Source: Cordia subcordata (taxonomy: Eukaryota > Streptophyta > Magnoliopsida > Boraginales > Cordiaceae). Taken from it: a DNA stretch of 64,000 bases. Positions within the stretch are counted from its first letter, which is position 1; every line of letters starts with the position of its first letter. The stretch spans positions 16,342,001-16,406,000 of the forward strand of contig JAPTOF010000005.1 in the NCBI GenBank assembly GCA_028554755.1. Reading direction: 5' to 3'. Below, one piece after another: positions 13,570-25,039 of this stretch. The notes below the pieces were generated by a model that worked only from the letters and a program-made list of their open reading frames with translations, did no database searches and had not been told where the DNA came from. The translations under genes were made by a program, and so were the position numbers.

Positions 13570-14910
13570 TATATACTCTATTTTTTTTGCTCTTCATTCT
13601 TAATCAAAATGATATGCACTCTTTCAGTCTTTTGTTTCATTTCTCTACTAATCAAACTTTTTTGCTTGATTTTTAATTTTTTTTCCATTCTAACTCCAAA
13701 AAACTATTTGATCAGGTTAAAGATGAGAATTCGGTTGGATTTTTAAGTTCAAATGCTTGAGTTTTTAGAGTTAAAAAACTATTAAATTAGATATTTAAAA
13801 TAATAAAAAGTGAGTATTTTTGGATATTTAGGTTTTAAGTTTTCTAAATTCAAGTTTTGATTTTTTATTATTGTTATTCATTAAATATATTATGCTAATT
13901 TAGCCTAGATTAAAAAATGCATAGATTTGTTAAATTATATTACGCTAATTTACACTAAATTTGAAAATAGATTTTGGCTTTTACAGAGCGGAAATTGATT
14001 TGAATAAATTTTCAGGTTTAGAATTTTAAACTTCAAGAGCAAAAATAAACTATTCAATTAGGTAATAAAAACTATAAAACCTGATCATAATTTAAATACA
14101 TGGGGTTTGATGTTTGAGTTTCTCATTATCTTTTTTCTTGTGTATTTTTGTTTTTTGTTTTTTGTTTTTGTTAAATCATATTGTACTAATTACGATTAAA
14201 TTTAAAAAGATATGAAAATTGAAGAAAATTAAATAATTGCAAAATCATCTCAAATAATATTAAAGTACTTATGAGAATAAAAATAAAAAATTAACTTTTA
14301 AATCCGATTCCTATATAAATTTTACAGATGAAATTCTGAAATTCTAATTTGATTAGATCAAGTAAAACCAAAAGAAAATTTAGATATTTCCACCCTCATA
14401 TTCACCCAATCCCTCTAATTCTATAAAAATTTTTCTACTTTATAATCAATCTTATCTTAAATTTGTTAAAATAACAAAAAAAAAAACAAAATTAAAACCT
14501 TTCTCAGTTTTAATTTTTTTAAAGAAATGTATAAAGATTAATATAACTTATTTGACTCCTTACAAGATTATTGAATTTTTTTAATAATTATTTATTACAT
14601 AATTTAAATTTTATATTATTATAATATTGAACAATATAATCATACCTTGTATGATATTAATTTACTAGTAACAATAAAGATTTCCCTAAATGCAGAAAAT
14701 TCTTACCTTTGTCTAGACAAGACATTTGTGGGCCTAGGGTGCATCACATATTTTGGAAAAAAAGAAAAAAAGGTGCATCACATGTGTGTATTAGATGTTC
14801 GTGTAGATGAAGGGCTTTTCTATGAGCGGAGATAGCTCTTCTGAGTGATTCAGACCCTGTTTGACAGTATTTATCGAGTGTTTATAAGTACTCAAAATAA
14901 AAATAGTTTT
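13570..14910. other. AT-rich spacer
   Basis: Mostly A/T tracts with scattered decayed repeat sequence. I see no gene, RNA or intact element. Confidence 0.6.
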
Positions 14911-15968
14911 CCTTTGCTTTTTATAAGTAGTGATTATAAGCACTCAAAATGAGCGGGGGCAAACATTCATCTTGGTGGTCTGTTCGGTTGAGAAGTGTGT
15001 ATCCCACGCACATATCGCAACGAGCATTGGTATTTTAGTTTGCTTTGAGTCTAGTTTTTATTCAAAGAATATTTAATTTCATCAAAAAAATTCAAAAAAT
15101 AAAAATAAAAACTAAAATTTACCAAATAATTTCAAGAAAAAAATAGTAGATCAATTTTGATTTACTATCTATATTATAAATTTGGTCTTGGTTTGAAACA
15201 AGTCCAAAACAAAACAAAACCATGTTAATTTACCAATTGAATGTATATGTTAGTAAAATAATTTTCCTTTGCTTTTTATAAGTAGTGATTATAAGCACTC
15301 AAAATGAGCGGGGGCAAACATTCATCTTGGTGGTCTGTTCGGTTGAGAAGTGTGTATCCCACGCACATATCGCAACGAGCATTGGTATTTTAGTTTGCTT
15401 TGAGTCTAGTTTTTATTCAAAGAATATTTAATTTCATCAAAAAAATTCAAAAAATAAAAATAAAAACTAAAATTTACCAAATAATTTCAAGAAAAAAATA
15501 GTAGATCAATTTTGATTTACTATCTATATTATAAATTTGGTCTTGGTTTGAAACAAGTCCAAAACAAAACAAAACCATGTTAATTTACCAATTGAATGTA
15601 TATGTTAGTAAAATAATTTTCCTTTGCTTTTTATAAGTAGTGATTATAAGCACTCAAAATGAGCGGGGGCAAACATTCATCTTGGTGGTCTGTTCGGTTG
15701 AGAAGTGTGTATCCCACGCACATATCGCAACGAGCATTGGTATTTTAGTTTGCTTTGAGTCTAGTTTTTATTCAAAGAATATTTAATTTCATCAAAAAAA
15801 TTCAAAAAATAAAAATAAAAACTAAAATTTACCAAATAATTTCAAGAAAAAAATAGTAGATCAATTTTGATTTACTATCTATATTATAAATTTGACTAAC
15901 ATATACATTCAATTGGTAAATTAACATGGTTTTGTTTTGTTTTGGACTTGTTTCAAACCAAGACCAAA
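14911..15968. repeat. 355-bp tandem array with inverted terminal segment
   Basis: Units begin at 14911, 15266 and 15621, each starting cctttgcttttt, so the period is exactly 355 bp. By eye, units 1 and 2 are identical. Unit 3 is direct to about 15894. After that, 15895-15968 is the reverse complement of the 74-bp piece that should follow (the part ending in tatatgttagt), and the final ~17 bp of the unit are missing. The unit contains a GC-richer core of about 110 bp and no open frame. Its 'caagtccaaaacaaaacaaa' part resembles the 'aaccaaacc' repeats near the right end of the window. Confidence 0.9.
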
Positions 15969-16065
15969 CTAGACTATTGTTTTTTATTTAAATTAATCAA
16001 TTGGTTTTTAATTATATAAGATAACCAAAACAACCTAAATTTTCGAGTTGGTTTGTATTGATATA

Positions 16066-16265
16066 GGGCCTGTTTAGATTAGTTTTTTTTTCTTTTTTTG
16101 TTAATTAATGAAAGAGCACTTTTTTTTTTCTTGTAGAAAACACATGTTTTTTTTTTGCCAAAAAATATTTGATTTGGTTTTAAATAAATTGAAAGTCTAA
16201 AAAAAGTTCAAATTCAACTTTTTCTAGTGAAAAAAAACTTTTTCAAAAGCTATAATAACGCTGAC
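16066..16265. mobile_element. MITE-like element, 'tttggatt' family, copy 2
   Basis: It starts gggcctgtttagattag and continues with the family's alternating T and A tracts. The right end is eroded and was set by eye. Confidence 0.35.
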
Positions 16266-17314
16266 TCATATTCTTTTCATCAACGAGTAACTGTGTTGGA
16301 ATCTTAAAACTTGGAGCACTGTGCATCGGCTATTACTTGAACAATATGCACTACACTTCACATAACAATAAATTAAAAAATATATATTCTATTCATCCAT
16401 ATGTATTTGTTTGCCACCTCACAATTATTTATTCAGCGATTTTCATATATACGTCAAATATTTATTTATTATCACACAACTAATTGCTCACTGACTTTCA
16501 TATATATATATATATATCAAATATTTATTCATTACCCCACAACTAATTGTTTACTACCTTATAACTATTTGTTCATTATTCTACAACTATTTGTTCACGC
16601 TCTCACACACATAGACACAAAACACAAACACATATGCACCTATGCATATTTGAAGGTTAAGATGAGCTTTAATGGCGGATTGATCTTGAAGTGTCCAAAT
16701 ACCGTCTAGAAGGTATGGTTAGAATCATCACGAGGACAGGAAGAGATTGGTAGTTGTGGCGCGGTGCAATGGTGCTAGAAGTTTTGCCGATATGAGGAAG
16801 AAGATGACGGACTTTAATGGTGAATTGACACCTAAAAAGTTTTCTTGGATATGGTATGGTGCATATCATTACGATCAGTAAAGAAAAACAAATTTTATGG
16901 TGGTCTTTATTTGGCTAAGATGATCGGTAGTGTCACTAATGAAATAAAGAAGAAAAGAAAAGAAGAAGAGAGCGGTGAAGATAGAGAAGAATGAAGAGAG
17001 AGAGAAAGAAGAGGAGAAAGAGAGAGAAAGACATAAGTGACAATAACTGTTTGTGTGTGTGTGTGTGTGTTTTTTTTAACAAGTGAGAGCACCTAACTTT
17101 GAGGACCTTGAGTAGGAGCAACGTAACATAAAATTTGCGGAAATTTTATTCTGCAATTCGTTTGGCCCGTATCACGTGTGGCAAATGGCCTATTTGTTTA
17201 TAACTTTAATTTTTTGTTAATCTCATATTCCTGAGCCCTCAAAAAGAAAAGAAAATCCAACTGGTAAATGAGAATTCTAATCGTTTATCATTATTATTTT
17301 CCCTTAGTCAAATT

Positions 17315-17447
17315 TATAATTATTTCACTTGGTGGAATTTCTATCAGATGTATAATTATTTCATTTGGTGGAATTTCTAATCAGATGTATAATTATTTCA
17401 CTTGGTGGAATTTCTAGTCAGATGTCTAATTACTTGGTGGAATTTCT
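17315..17447. repeat. 36-37-bp minisatellite, about 3.5 copies
   Basis: Units begin tataattatttca and contain cttggtggaatttct. Three copies follow head to tail with one- or two-base differences, and a shortened fourth ends near 17447. Confidence 0.8.
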
Positions 17448-17568
17448 TCCGTTCAGCAACCCAAATGGTCCAAACAAAAGAAATTTCAAGAGGGGAGACC
17501 TTTCTTGTAAAATTAGTTTCATTTTAATCCTTTACCATGACCAAACATGTTAATGAAAAAAAAGTGCG

Positions 17569-17775
17569 GGCTTGTTTGGATTAACTTTTCTTAAAAGCTC
17601 ATTTTTATAACTTTTAAAAAAAGTGTTTATTTGAAAAGTTAAAATAAAAAGTTAAATTTGAGGTTTTTTTTCCAAAATCAATTTTCTTTAAACCAAGTCA
17701 AATACCAGTAGTAAAAAAGATGTAGTTTTTCAAAAACAAAAATATTTTTTTTTGCGAAGAAAAACCAATTGAGAC
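17569..17775. mobile_element. MITE-like element, 'tttggatt' family, copy 3
   Basis: It opens with cttgtttggattaac and has the same T-tract/A-tract interior as the other copies. It lies just downstream of the 3' end of glycosyltransferase copy 1. Confidence 0.4.
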
Positions 17776-17943
17776 GGGTCCTACATGGGCTCTAGCTAGT
17801 GAAATAATACATATTAAAGAATGCAAAGTGACATAAAGATTATCTTTTTGTACATCATTCACTATGCTTGAATATACAAAAACTGTTATATAAACAAAAG
17901 AATGAAAGAATTGGCAGGCAACAAAATTTTACAACAAATGAGG

Positions 17944-18619
17944 GAGATTTTGCTGTACAAATTTAATTCAGTTGAATTGCATAACCGTTGGTGCAAACCT
18001 GAGTAGCCTATCCAAGGCATCAGGTGAGAACTTCCTGGCAAACAAGAAACAAACACTTGTTTCCTCCCCATTGTAATCACATCTGCTCCCACTCCTCATC
18101 TTCTCCAGCAGCTCCACCGTGACATCTGTCCTCGTGAAACAGGCCGGGTGGGCCCCGCCCTTCGACCAGTCAGCGTAAGTCAAACTCCTGTTAGAGTTCA
18201 ATGCCCCAAACTTGATGTTCACAAATGTTGGCAAGTAATGCTCCTCACCACAGCATGCACTGCTGCATTGTTTCTGGAAAACTGGAAAATATGTGTTGTC
18301 TGATACAATTTCAAGGGCGAGAGCTCTGTTGATCGCAAACCATTGTGACCCTTTTCGCCATTGATGAAGCTTGATAAGAGGGTTCATGTGCCTGTTGTAG
18401 CGGCCATGGCCAGAGTGGCCTGGCTGATCATACAATTCCACAAAGTTTTTGGTGGAGTTGATGAGGTATGAATAGGTGGTTGAGAAGTTGAATAGTGGAA
18501 TGCATGATTCTGAGAGAAGGACAAAGTGTTGATTTGAGGTGTCAAGGAGGGCATTGGCCAGTAGTCTTCTCTCTGCTTCGATCATGTTGATTTGTCCCCA
18601 CTCAACTTTCTGCATTTTG
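17944..18619 (-). repeat. 676-bp tract identical to 22791-23466
   Basis: Read base by base, this segment matches 22791-23466 with no mismatch or gap (constant offset 4847). It covers all of exon 2 (17968-18609), 24 bp of 3' UTR and 10 bp of intron. The bases just outside, 17943 and 18620, differ between the copies, and sequence beyond them is clearly diverged. Confidence 0.85.
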
Positions 18620-20164
18620 TTTGAAGAAATTTGGAATCAATTTGGTTATGATTCTTAAGAATAATAGCAGCAAAATCCAAATGATCATGCATTAATATAT
18701 GCTACTTGGTGGTATCGACTATAATGACACTTGTTAGGATCAAAAACAGAAAGCAGATGAGACCAAATTAGGTATTTATCTCACTGGACAATGTAATTTA
18801 CAAGATACACATAAAAGTTGGGAAAAAAAAGAACTCGCAATCAAATAATCAATTACTCTTAAAATTAATATATTTAAATCCACTTAGGAATTTGCTTCCA
18901 TAATTTTACACCAATTCTATGCCTGATGAACCACCAAACCGAATCAATCATAATAATAGCATTTACCTTGGAATATTGAAGTTGAATTTTATTTGCTAGC
19001 TGCTCTTTTAATTTAGTTTGCTTCCCTGGAAGTGCTGAGAAACATGTTATTTTTAATAATAGCATTTTTAATTATTAATGAACAACTGGGGGGCCTTTGT
19101 GTATAATAAATTTTTAGTCAATTAGATCAAAAATTGAAGAAGAGTCACATCATATATCACTTATTCAATTTTCTACGATAGACTTTTTAAATATTTGATT
19201 TATGCTCTCACTTTTAGACAAGCACATGAAACTATATGTATTAACATATGAAATAAGTAATATTATGTATCACTTTCTGCATAAAATCATTCTCTACTAG
19301 TAATTCAAAAAAAAAAAAAAATTGCATCCTCTATTTCCTTTTTAACCTACAAGGTCTCGTTTTATATGTAACACTTAAGACCATATTATATCTTTAATTA
19401 GTGATGTCAAAATACATCTAGCACTAGATTTCTTTCTTTGTGTATATATATTGAGTGTTAATTTTTGCACGTACAAAGTAAAGATGATAATTAAATAGTA
19501 TTGGGATGATATATAACAATACTTACGAAATATTCGAAATCCTTACCTTACTGGGAATTCTGCGGCCATGAAAAACAGAAGCTTGAGGTTCTGAGGCATT
19601 GTAATCAGGAGATGAATGCACGTAAATTGAATAGAGTTCTTCATACCCCTTAAAGAACTCCTCCCACAGTGGTGCTAATTGAACCGCCCCTCGTGTCAAA
19701 AACATGAAAGCAATCTTTGGCGCCTTTCCATGATCGTCTGCAGATTCTTGAACCATTGAGGCCTTGTTTAACAACTCTTCCTCACTCATACTATGCATGG
19801 TTGAACCAGATGACACCGTTTTTGGCGGCGATGGCAGTGGCGGTGGCGGTGGCGGTGAATTTGGTGGCGGAGTGGGTGGAAGTGAAACTGATCCCGATGG
19901 AGTTGAAGTAGAAACACCCGAGACTCGGCCATCAAAGTTGACTTGTATATCATTGAATGAGTAGTTTTTGGCGAGGAAGCAAACAATGATTCCAATGGTT
20001 AAGGCTGAGGCAAAGATGAATACACAAGTCAGAAGATTAACACGTTGTGATTTTCCATTGAAGAGCTCGATCAAAGCTTTATTAGCTAACCGAAAATGGT
20101 TTTGATCATTTTGGTTCTTCACGGTGGAAAAGAGGGGTAGCTCACTATTTTTAGAGGGCGACAT
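17968..20164 (-). CDS. Core-2/I-branching beta-1,6-N-acetylglucosaminyltransferase-like protein (GT14), copy 1
   Basis: Exon 1 is 20164-19547 and exon 2 is 18609-17968, joined in phase 0 (...RRIPSK|KVEWG...), giving 419 aa, a normal length for plant BC10-like proteins. The layout is that of a type II Golgi enzyme: short cytosolic tail, one membrane span at about 43-65, a Pro-rich stem at about 94-115, then the Core-2/I-branching domain from about 150 ([39 protein letters not shown]). Several NxS/T sites lie in the lumenal part. By family it probably transfers a sugar to wall glycoproteins or glycans; rice BC10 affects cell-wall strength. The substrate is unknown. It is the first of three same-strand paralogues and its exon 2 is identical to that of copy 2. 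No frameshift or stop is seen. Confidence 0.93.
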
Positions 20165-20717
20165 GGTATGATGCTGATATGTATGAATACTTGTAAGGTT
20201 TCATCATGTTTAAAAAGGAGTATAAATAATAAACAAATCACAACCCACTTCAAGTTGGATTTGTATTTCTAATCTCACAAGAAACTCAAATATGGGGGAA
20301 AATGAATCCTAATCACACTCAAACAAGGGTCCTTAGGCCTTTTTTTGGGGGTAAAATTTTAGTTTCATTTCGATCATTTAATATTTGTCGAATGAAAACA
20401 AAACTACATGGCATCTAGTGAAGAGGTATATATAAAAAGAGGGAATACCACTTTAAATTTAATTCTCAATTAAATTTATTTATATTTTCCCACAATGTTA
20501 AATTTGCCCAACAACGCTTGATATTAAAATTTTCTTTTTTATAACCCAAAAAAGAAAAGAAAAAGGAAAGTAATACAAAAAAATCTAATAAATCATTGGA
20601 TAAATGACTCTATAATAAAATAAAGAATAAAAAAATAATAATTTAGAAGTAAGAAGAAAAAGATAAAAATCCATTTATTTTACAAAAAAATGCCTTATAC
20701 ACACGATTGGATAAAAG
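20165..20717. other. 5' flank of glycosyltransferase copy 1
   Basis: The presumed promoter and 5' UTR. To about 20345 it still aligns, with gaps and substitutions, to the 5' flank of copy 2 (25040-25230), so the duplication includes proximal upstream sequence. Beyond that it is AT-rich without identifiable elements. Confidence 0.5.
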
Positions 20718-22242
20718 GTCTGTTTGGTAAAATTAGTTGTTACAGTAGCAGATAAATGTTTAAAGAGTTGAAAGTTATTCGAATAGCTAATAATTTTTGT
20801 ACTTTAGCTATTGCCTAATGTTGTTCAGCTAGTTGATTAATAAAATATGTTTGATATAATTAGTTGTTAAATAGATAATAAATGAAAAATAAAATAAAAA
20901 CCATTGGTATTATATTATCATATTATTATGATAAGTATAATTATTGTAATGATAATTGTAATAAGATAATTTATTTTATAATTAGACATATGTTTCTTAT
21001 AATAATATTGTATTGTTAAAAAATCATTTATTTTTTTAAATAAATTAGTCATATTGATAGTATCAAAATATTTTTTTATTATAGAAATATTTTTTAATTG
21101 ATCAAAAATTTATTTTGTGAAAGAAAAAAAAATAAATGGACAAATGAGACTTACACTTTTTTAGTATACTTTGATATGGATGGACTTTAAAATCAATTCT
21201 TGTATAATTCTAGAATTATATTTGTGAAAAAATGTAAAATTATAAAGAGATTGCTAATGGATAGAATAGTAAAAAATATACTCAAAAGAAAGTAGGATTG
21301 TCAAAAGGAAAAATAAAACATTAAGACCCTATTTGACAACAGTATTTCAACTAGTTTTTAGTATTTTGACTAGTCAAAACACTATGTTATTTAATTTTTG
21401 TTATCCAGCAAACCAATATTTTAGGTAATGTTTCTGAAATAGTATTTCTAAAACGTTTATATTATTAACCTTTTAGGTAGGATTTAGTATTTCTTTTTTT
21501 TTTCCCCTAACAATCCTACCCTCTTTTCAATACTTTTGGCAATTTGACCCACTACGCAATCTCTTTCTACATTTTTAAATTTTTTGCACAAATATGAGTT
21601 TAAAATACCACAAAATTAATTTTAATTCTATTCATATCAAAATATACTAACAAGTATAAGTCTTCTTAATTAATTTATTATTTTTCTTTGCAAAATAAAT
21701 TTTTGAGCAATTACAGAATATTCTTATAATAAAAAATAATATGTATAATAATAATAAAACTAATTTATGATAAAATTAATTTTATTATACCTTAATAATA
21801 AAATTATATTAAGAATCATATATCTAATATAAGATAAATTATCTTGTGTCATTAATAGTAATAAAAATTATATTTGTCATAACAATAATAACGTAATACT
21901 AATGTTTATTTATGTTTTCTTCAGCTAATCCAGTAACTAATTTTATCAAACGAACCTTAAATCCTATAACACGTAATTTTGCGGAACATGCCCCAAACCT
22001 ATTTGAAACGTTAACATTATTAATGTTTCGAAAATACTACAACACTATTTCAAATAGAAACACGAGAACACTACTTTGGACATTATTTCAAATAGAAAAT
22101 TTGCTTGAAATACTATTTTACCAAAAACAAAAAATAGAGAAAATCGTGTTTCAAATGAAAACACTACCTAAAAACTGGAACAAATAGTTTTTGACCAAGG
22201 CAACACTAAACAGTACTTGAAACGCCATTGCTAAACAGGGCA
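20718..22242. mobile_element. Interlocked inverted-repeat elements (MITE cluster)
   Basis: Two inverted pairs alternate. Arm L (about 20718-21320, starting ggtctgtttggtaaaatt) is inverted against arm R (about 21480-21960, ending aattttatcaaacgaacc). Segment S (about 21323-21480, starting gaccctatttgacaac) is inverted against segment S' (about 21960-22242, ending cattgctaaacagggc). The order is L-S-R-S'. The simplest reading is an S...S' element that received an R insertion next to a separate L copy. There is no coding capacity. A further R-type copy lies near 25290-25865. Confidence 0.55.
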
Positions 22243-22670
22243 AAAAATTTAAATTCATCTTAAATTTTTTTTTTCTAATATATACATCTCAAATTGAAGC
22301 ATTTTTTTCCCTATACTTGTGTATTATTTTTTTGCAACCAGCTAAAAAAAGGAAAAATAGCTTCTTACAGAAAATTTGCATTATATACACTAAATTAAAA
22401 AAATTAAACAAAAATATTCTTTTATACATACACACATATATTGAGTTAAATCTCATTTTTTTAGCTCAAGGTATAATTTTTCGAAATGAGCTAACATTTT
22501 AAAAACATAAAATAAAAAATAATTTGAGAAAGTCATTGTTTGACAAAACTAGATATTATGAGAAAAATGAGTAAAAGTAAAACTTTATGGGGTATGAGAT
22601 ATATGCTAAAACTCATGGGGATGACATTCTCTGTGTATAAAATCAGAATGCAAATTGAGATAAAGAGTAA

Positions 22671-22671
22671 G

Positions 22672-22701
<30 letters not shown>
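22671..22701. repeat. TA microsatellite
   Basis: About 14 TA repeats immediately downstream of glycosyltransferase copy 2, near the left edge of the duplicated block. Copy 1 has no such repeat. Confidence 0.85.
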
Positions 22702-22702
<1 letters not shown>

Positions 22703-22790
22703 ATCATTCACTGTTCTTGAATATACAAAAACTGTTATATACAAAAGAATGAAAGAATTGGCAGGCAACAAAATTTTACAACCAATGAGT

Positions 22791-23466
22791 GAGATTTTGC
22801 TGTACAAATTTAATTCAGTTGAATTGCATAACCGTTGGTGCAAACCTGAGTAGCCTATCCAAGGCATCAGGTGAGAACTTCCTGGCAAACAAGAAACAAA
22901 CACTTGTTTCCTCCCCATTGTAATCACATCTGCTCCCACTCCTCATCTTCTCCAGCAGCTCCACCGTGACATCTGTCCTCGTGAAACAGGCCGGGTGGGC
23001 CCCGCCCTTCGACCAGTCAGCGTAAGTCAAACTCCTGTTAGAGTTCAATGCCCCAAACTTGATGTTCACAAATGTTGGCAAGTAATGCTCCTCACCACAG
23101 CATGCACTGCTGCATTGTTTCTGGAAAACTGGAAAATATGTGTTGTCTGATACAATTTCAAGGGCGAGAGCTCTGTTGATCGCAAACCATTGTGACCCTT
23201 TTCGCCATTGATGAAGCTTGATAAGAGGGTTCATGTGCCTGTTGTAGCGGCCATGGCCAGAGTGGCCTGGCTGATCATACAATTCCACAAAGTTTTTGGT
23301 GGAGTTGATGAGGTATGAATAGGTGGTTGAGAAGTTGAATAGTGGAATGCATGATTCTGAGAGAAGGACAAAGTGTTGATTTGAGGTGTCAAGGAGGGCA
23401 TTGGCCAGTAGTCTTCTCTCTGCTTCGATCATGTTGATTTGTCCCCACTCAACTTTCTGCATTTTG
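22791..23466 (-). repeat. 676-bp tract identical to 17944-18619
   Basis: Partner of the identical tract in copy 1. It spans exon 2 of copy 2 plus 24 bp of 3' UTR and 10 bp of intron. Flanking bases 22790 and 23467 differ from copy 1. Confidence 0.85.
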
Positions 23467-25039
23467 ATTGAAGAAATTTGGCATCAATTTGGTTAAGATT
23501 CTTAAGAATAATTAGAAGCAAAATCCAAATGAGCATGCATGTACCTATACACTACTTGATGGGGTCGACTATAACAGCACTTGTTAGGGTCAAAAACATA
23601 AAGCGAACAGAACCAAATCAAGCATTTATCTCACTAGACGATGTAATTTACAATATACACGTAAAAGTTGAGAAAAATAAGGAACCCGCAATCAAATAGT
23701 CGATTACTCTTAAGTTAATATATTTAGATCCACTTATTATGAGTAACCTTGCATAATTTTACGCCAATTCTACGCCTGATCAACCACCAAGTCGAACATA
23801 ATAATAGCATCTATCTTGGGATTAATGAAGTTGACTTTTATTTGCTAACTGTTCTTTTGATTTACTTCCCAGGAACAACTAAGAAACATCTTATTTTGAT
23901 TTCATTTTCAGGACAGGCAGCTGGATTGTTAATGAACAACTGGGGGGCCCTTGTGTATAATAAATTTTTGTCGACTAGATCAAAATTGAAGGATAGTCAC
24001 ATGAAATAATCACTTAGTGAATTGTACATGATAGATATTATAAATATTTGATTTTTTTCTCTTAGACAAGCACATGAAATTATATGTATTAAAATATGAA
24101 ATAAATAACAGTATATATCACTTTCAATATGAAAATAATTCTCTACTTCTAATTCAAGAAAAACTAGCAGCCTAATTTATTTCTTCTCTAACCTAGTAGG
24201 CCTCGTTTTATATAAAACATTTAGCATACAGTCCATATTAGACGCCAATTGAGACAAAGTCTAATAAGTGATATAATTTGGGTGCTATATACTATATCAT
24301 TAATTAGTGATGTCAAAATACATCAAGCACTAGATTTCCTTTTTTGTGTACATATATTGAGTGTTAATTTTTGCACGTACAAAGTAAATACCATAATCAA
24401 AGATTATCGAGATAACATATAACATGCTTTCGAAATATTCGAAAACCTTACCTTACTGGGAATTCTCCGGCCATGAAATACAGAACCTTGAGGTTCTGAG
24501 GCATTGTAATTGGGAGATGAATGCACGTAAATTGAATAGAGTCCTTCATGCCCCTTAAAGAACTCCTCCCACAGTGGTGCTAAGGGAACCGCCCCTCGTG
24601 TCAAAAACATGAAAGCAATCTTTGGCGCCTTTCTGTCATCGTCTGCAGATTCTTGAACCATTGAGGCCTTGTTTAACAACTCTTCCTCACTCATATTGTG
24701 CATGGCTGAACCAGATGACATCGTTTTCGGCCGCGATGGCGGTGGCGGTGGTGGCGATGGTGGCGGAGTGGGTGGAAGTGAAACTGATTCTGATGGAGTT
24801 GAAGTAGAAACAGCCGAGACTTGGCCATCAAAGTTGACTTGTATATTACCGAATGAGTAGTTTCTGGAGAGGAAGCAAACAATGATTCCAATGGTTAAGG
24901 CAGAGGCAAAGATGAATACACAAGTGAGAAAATTAACACGTTTTGTTTTTCCATTAAAGAGCCCAAAAAAAGCTTTATTAGCTAGCGAAAAATGGTTTTG
25001 ATCGGAGTAGAAGAGAGGTAATTCACTATTTGTTGACAT
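22815..25039 (-). CDS. Core-2/I-branching beta-1,6-N-acetylglucosaminyltransferase-like protein (GT14), copy 2
   Basis: Exon 1 is 25039-24452 and exon 2 is 23456-22815, joined in phase 0, giving 409 aa. I chose the ATG at 25039 because the protein then aligns with copy 1 from its start. The upstream in-frame ATG at 25126 would add 29 residues with no counterpart. Architecture matches copy 1: one membrane span at about 38-60, a shorter Pro-rich stem, then the GT14 domain. The first exon differs from copy 1 at many positions and by small indels, while exon 2 encodes exactly the same 214 residues. It is expected to be a Golgi type II glycosyltransferase. The activity of this paralogue cannot be told from sequence. 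Both copies look intact. Confidence 0.93.

Larger units (their letters stand above)
15969..17777. other. Spacer between tandem array and glycosyltransferase cluster
   Basis: It contains MITE-like stretches (16066-16265 and 17569-17775), a TA repeat near 16498-16517, a purine-rich strand with GA repeats at 16939-17035 followed by a TG run near 17050-17070, and a short minisatellite. No gene is supported. Confidence 0.6.
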
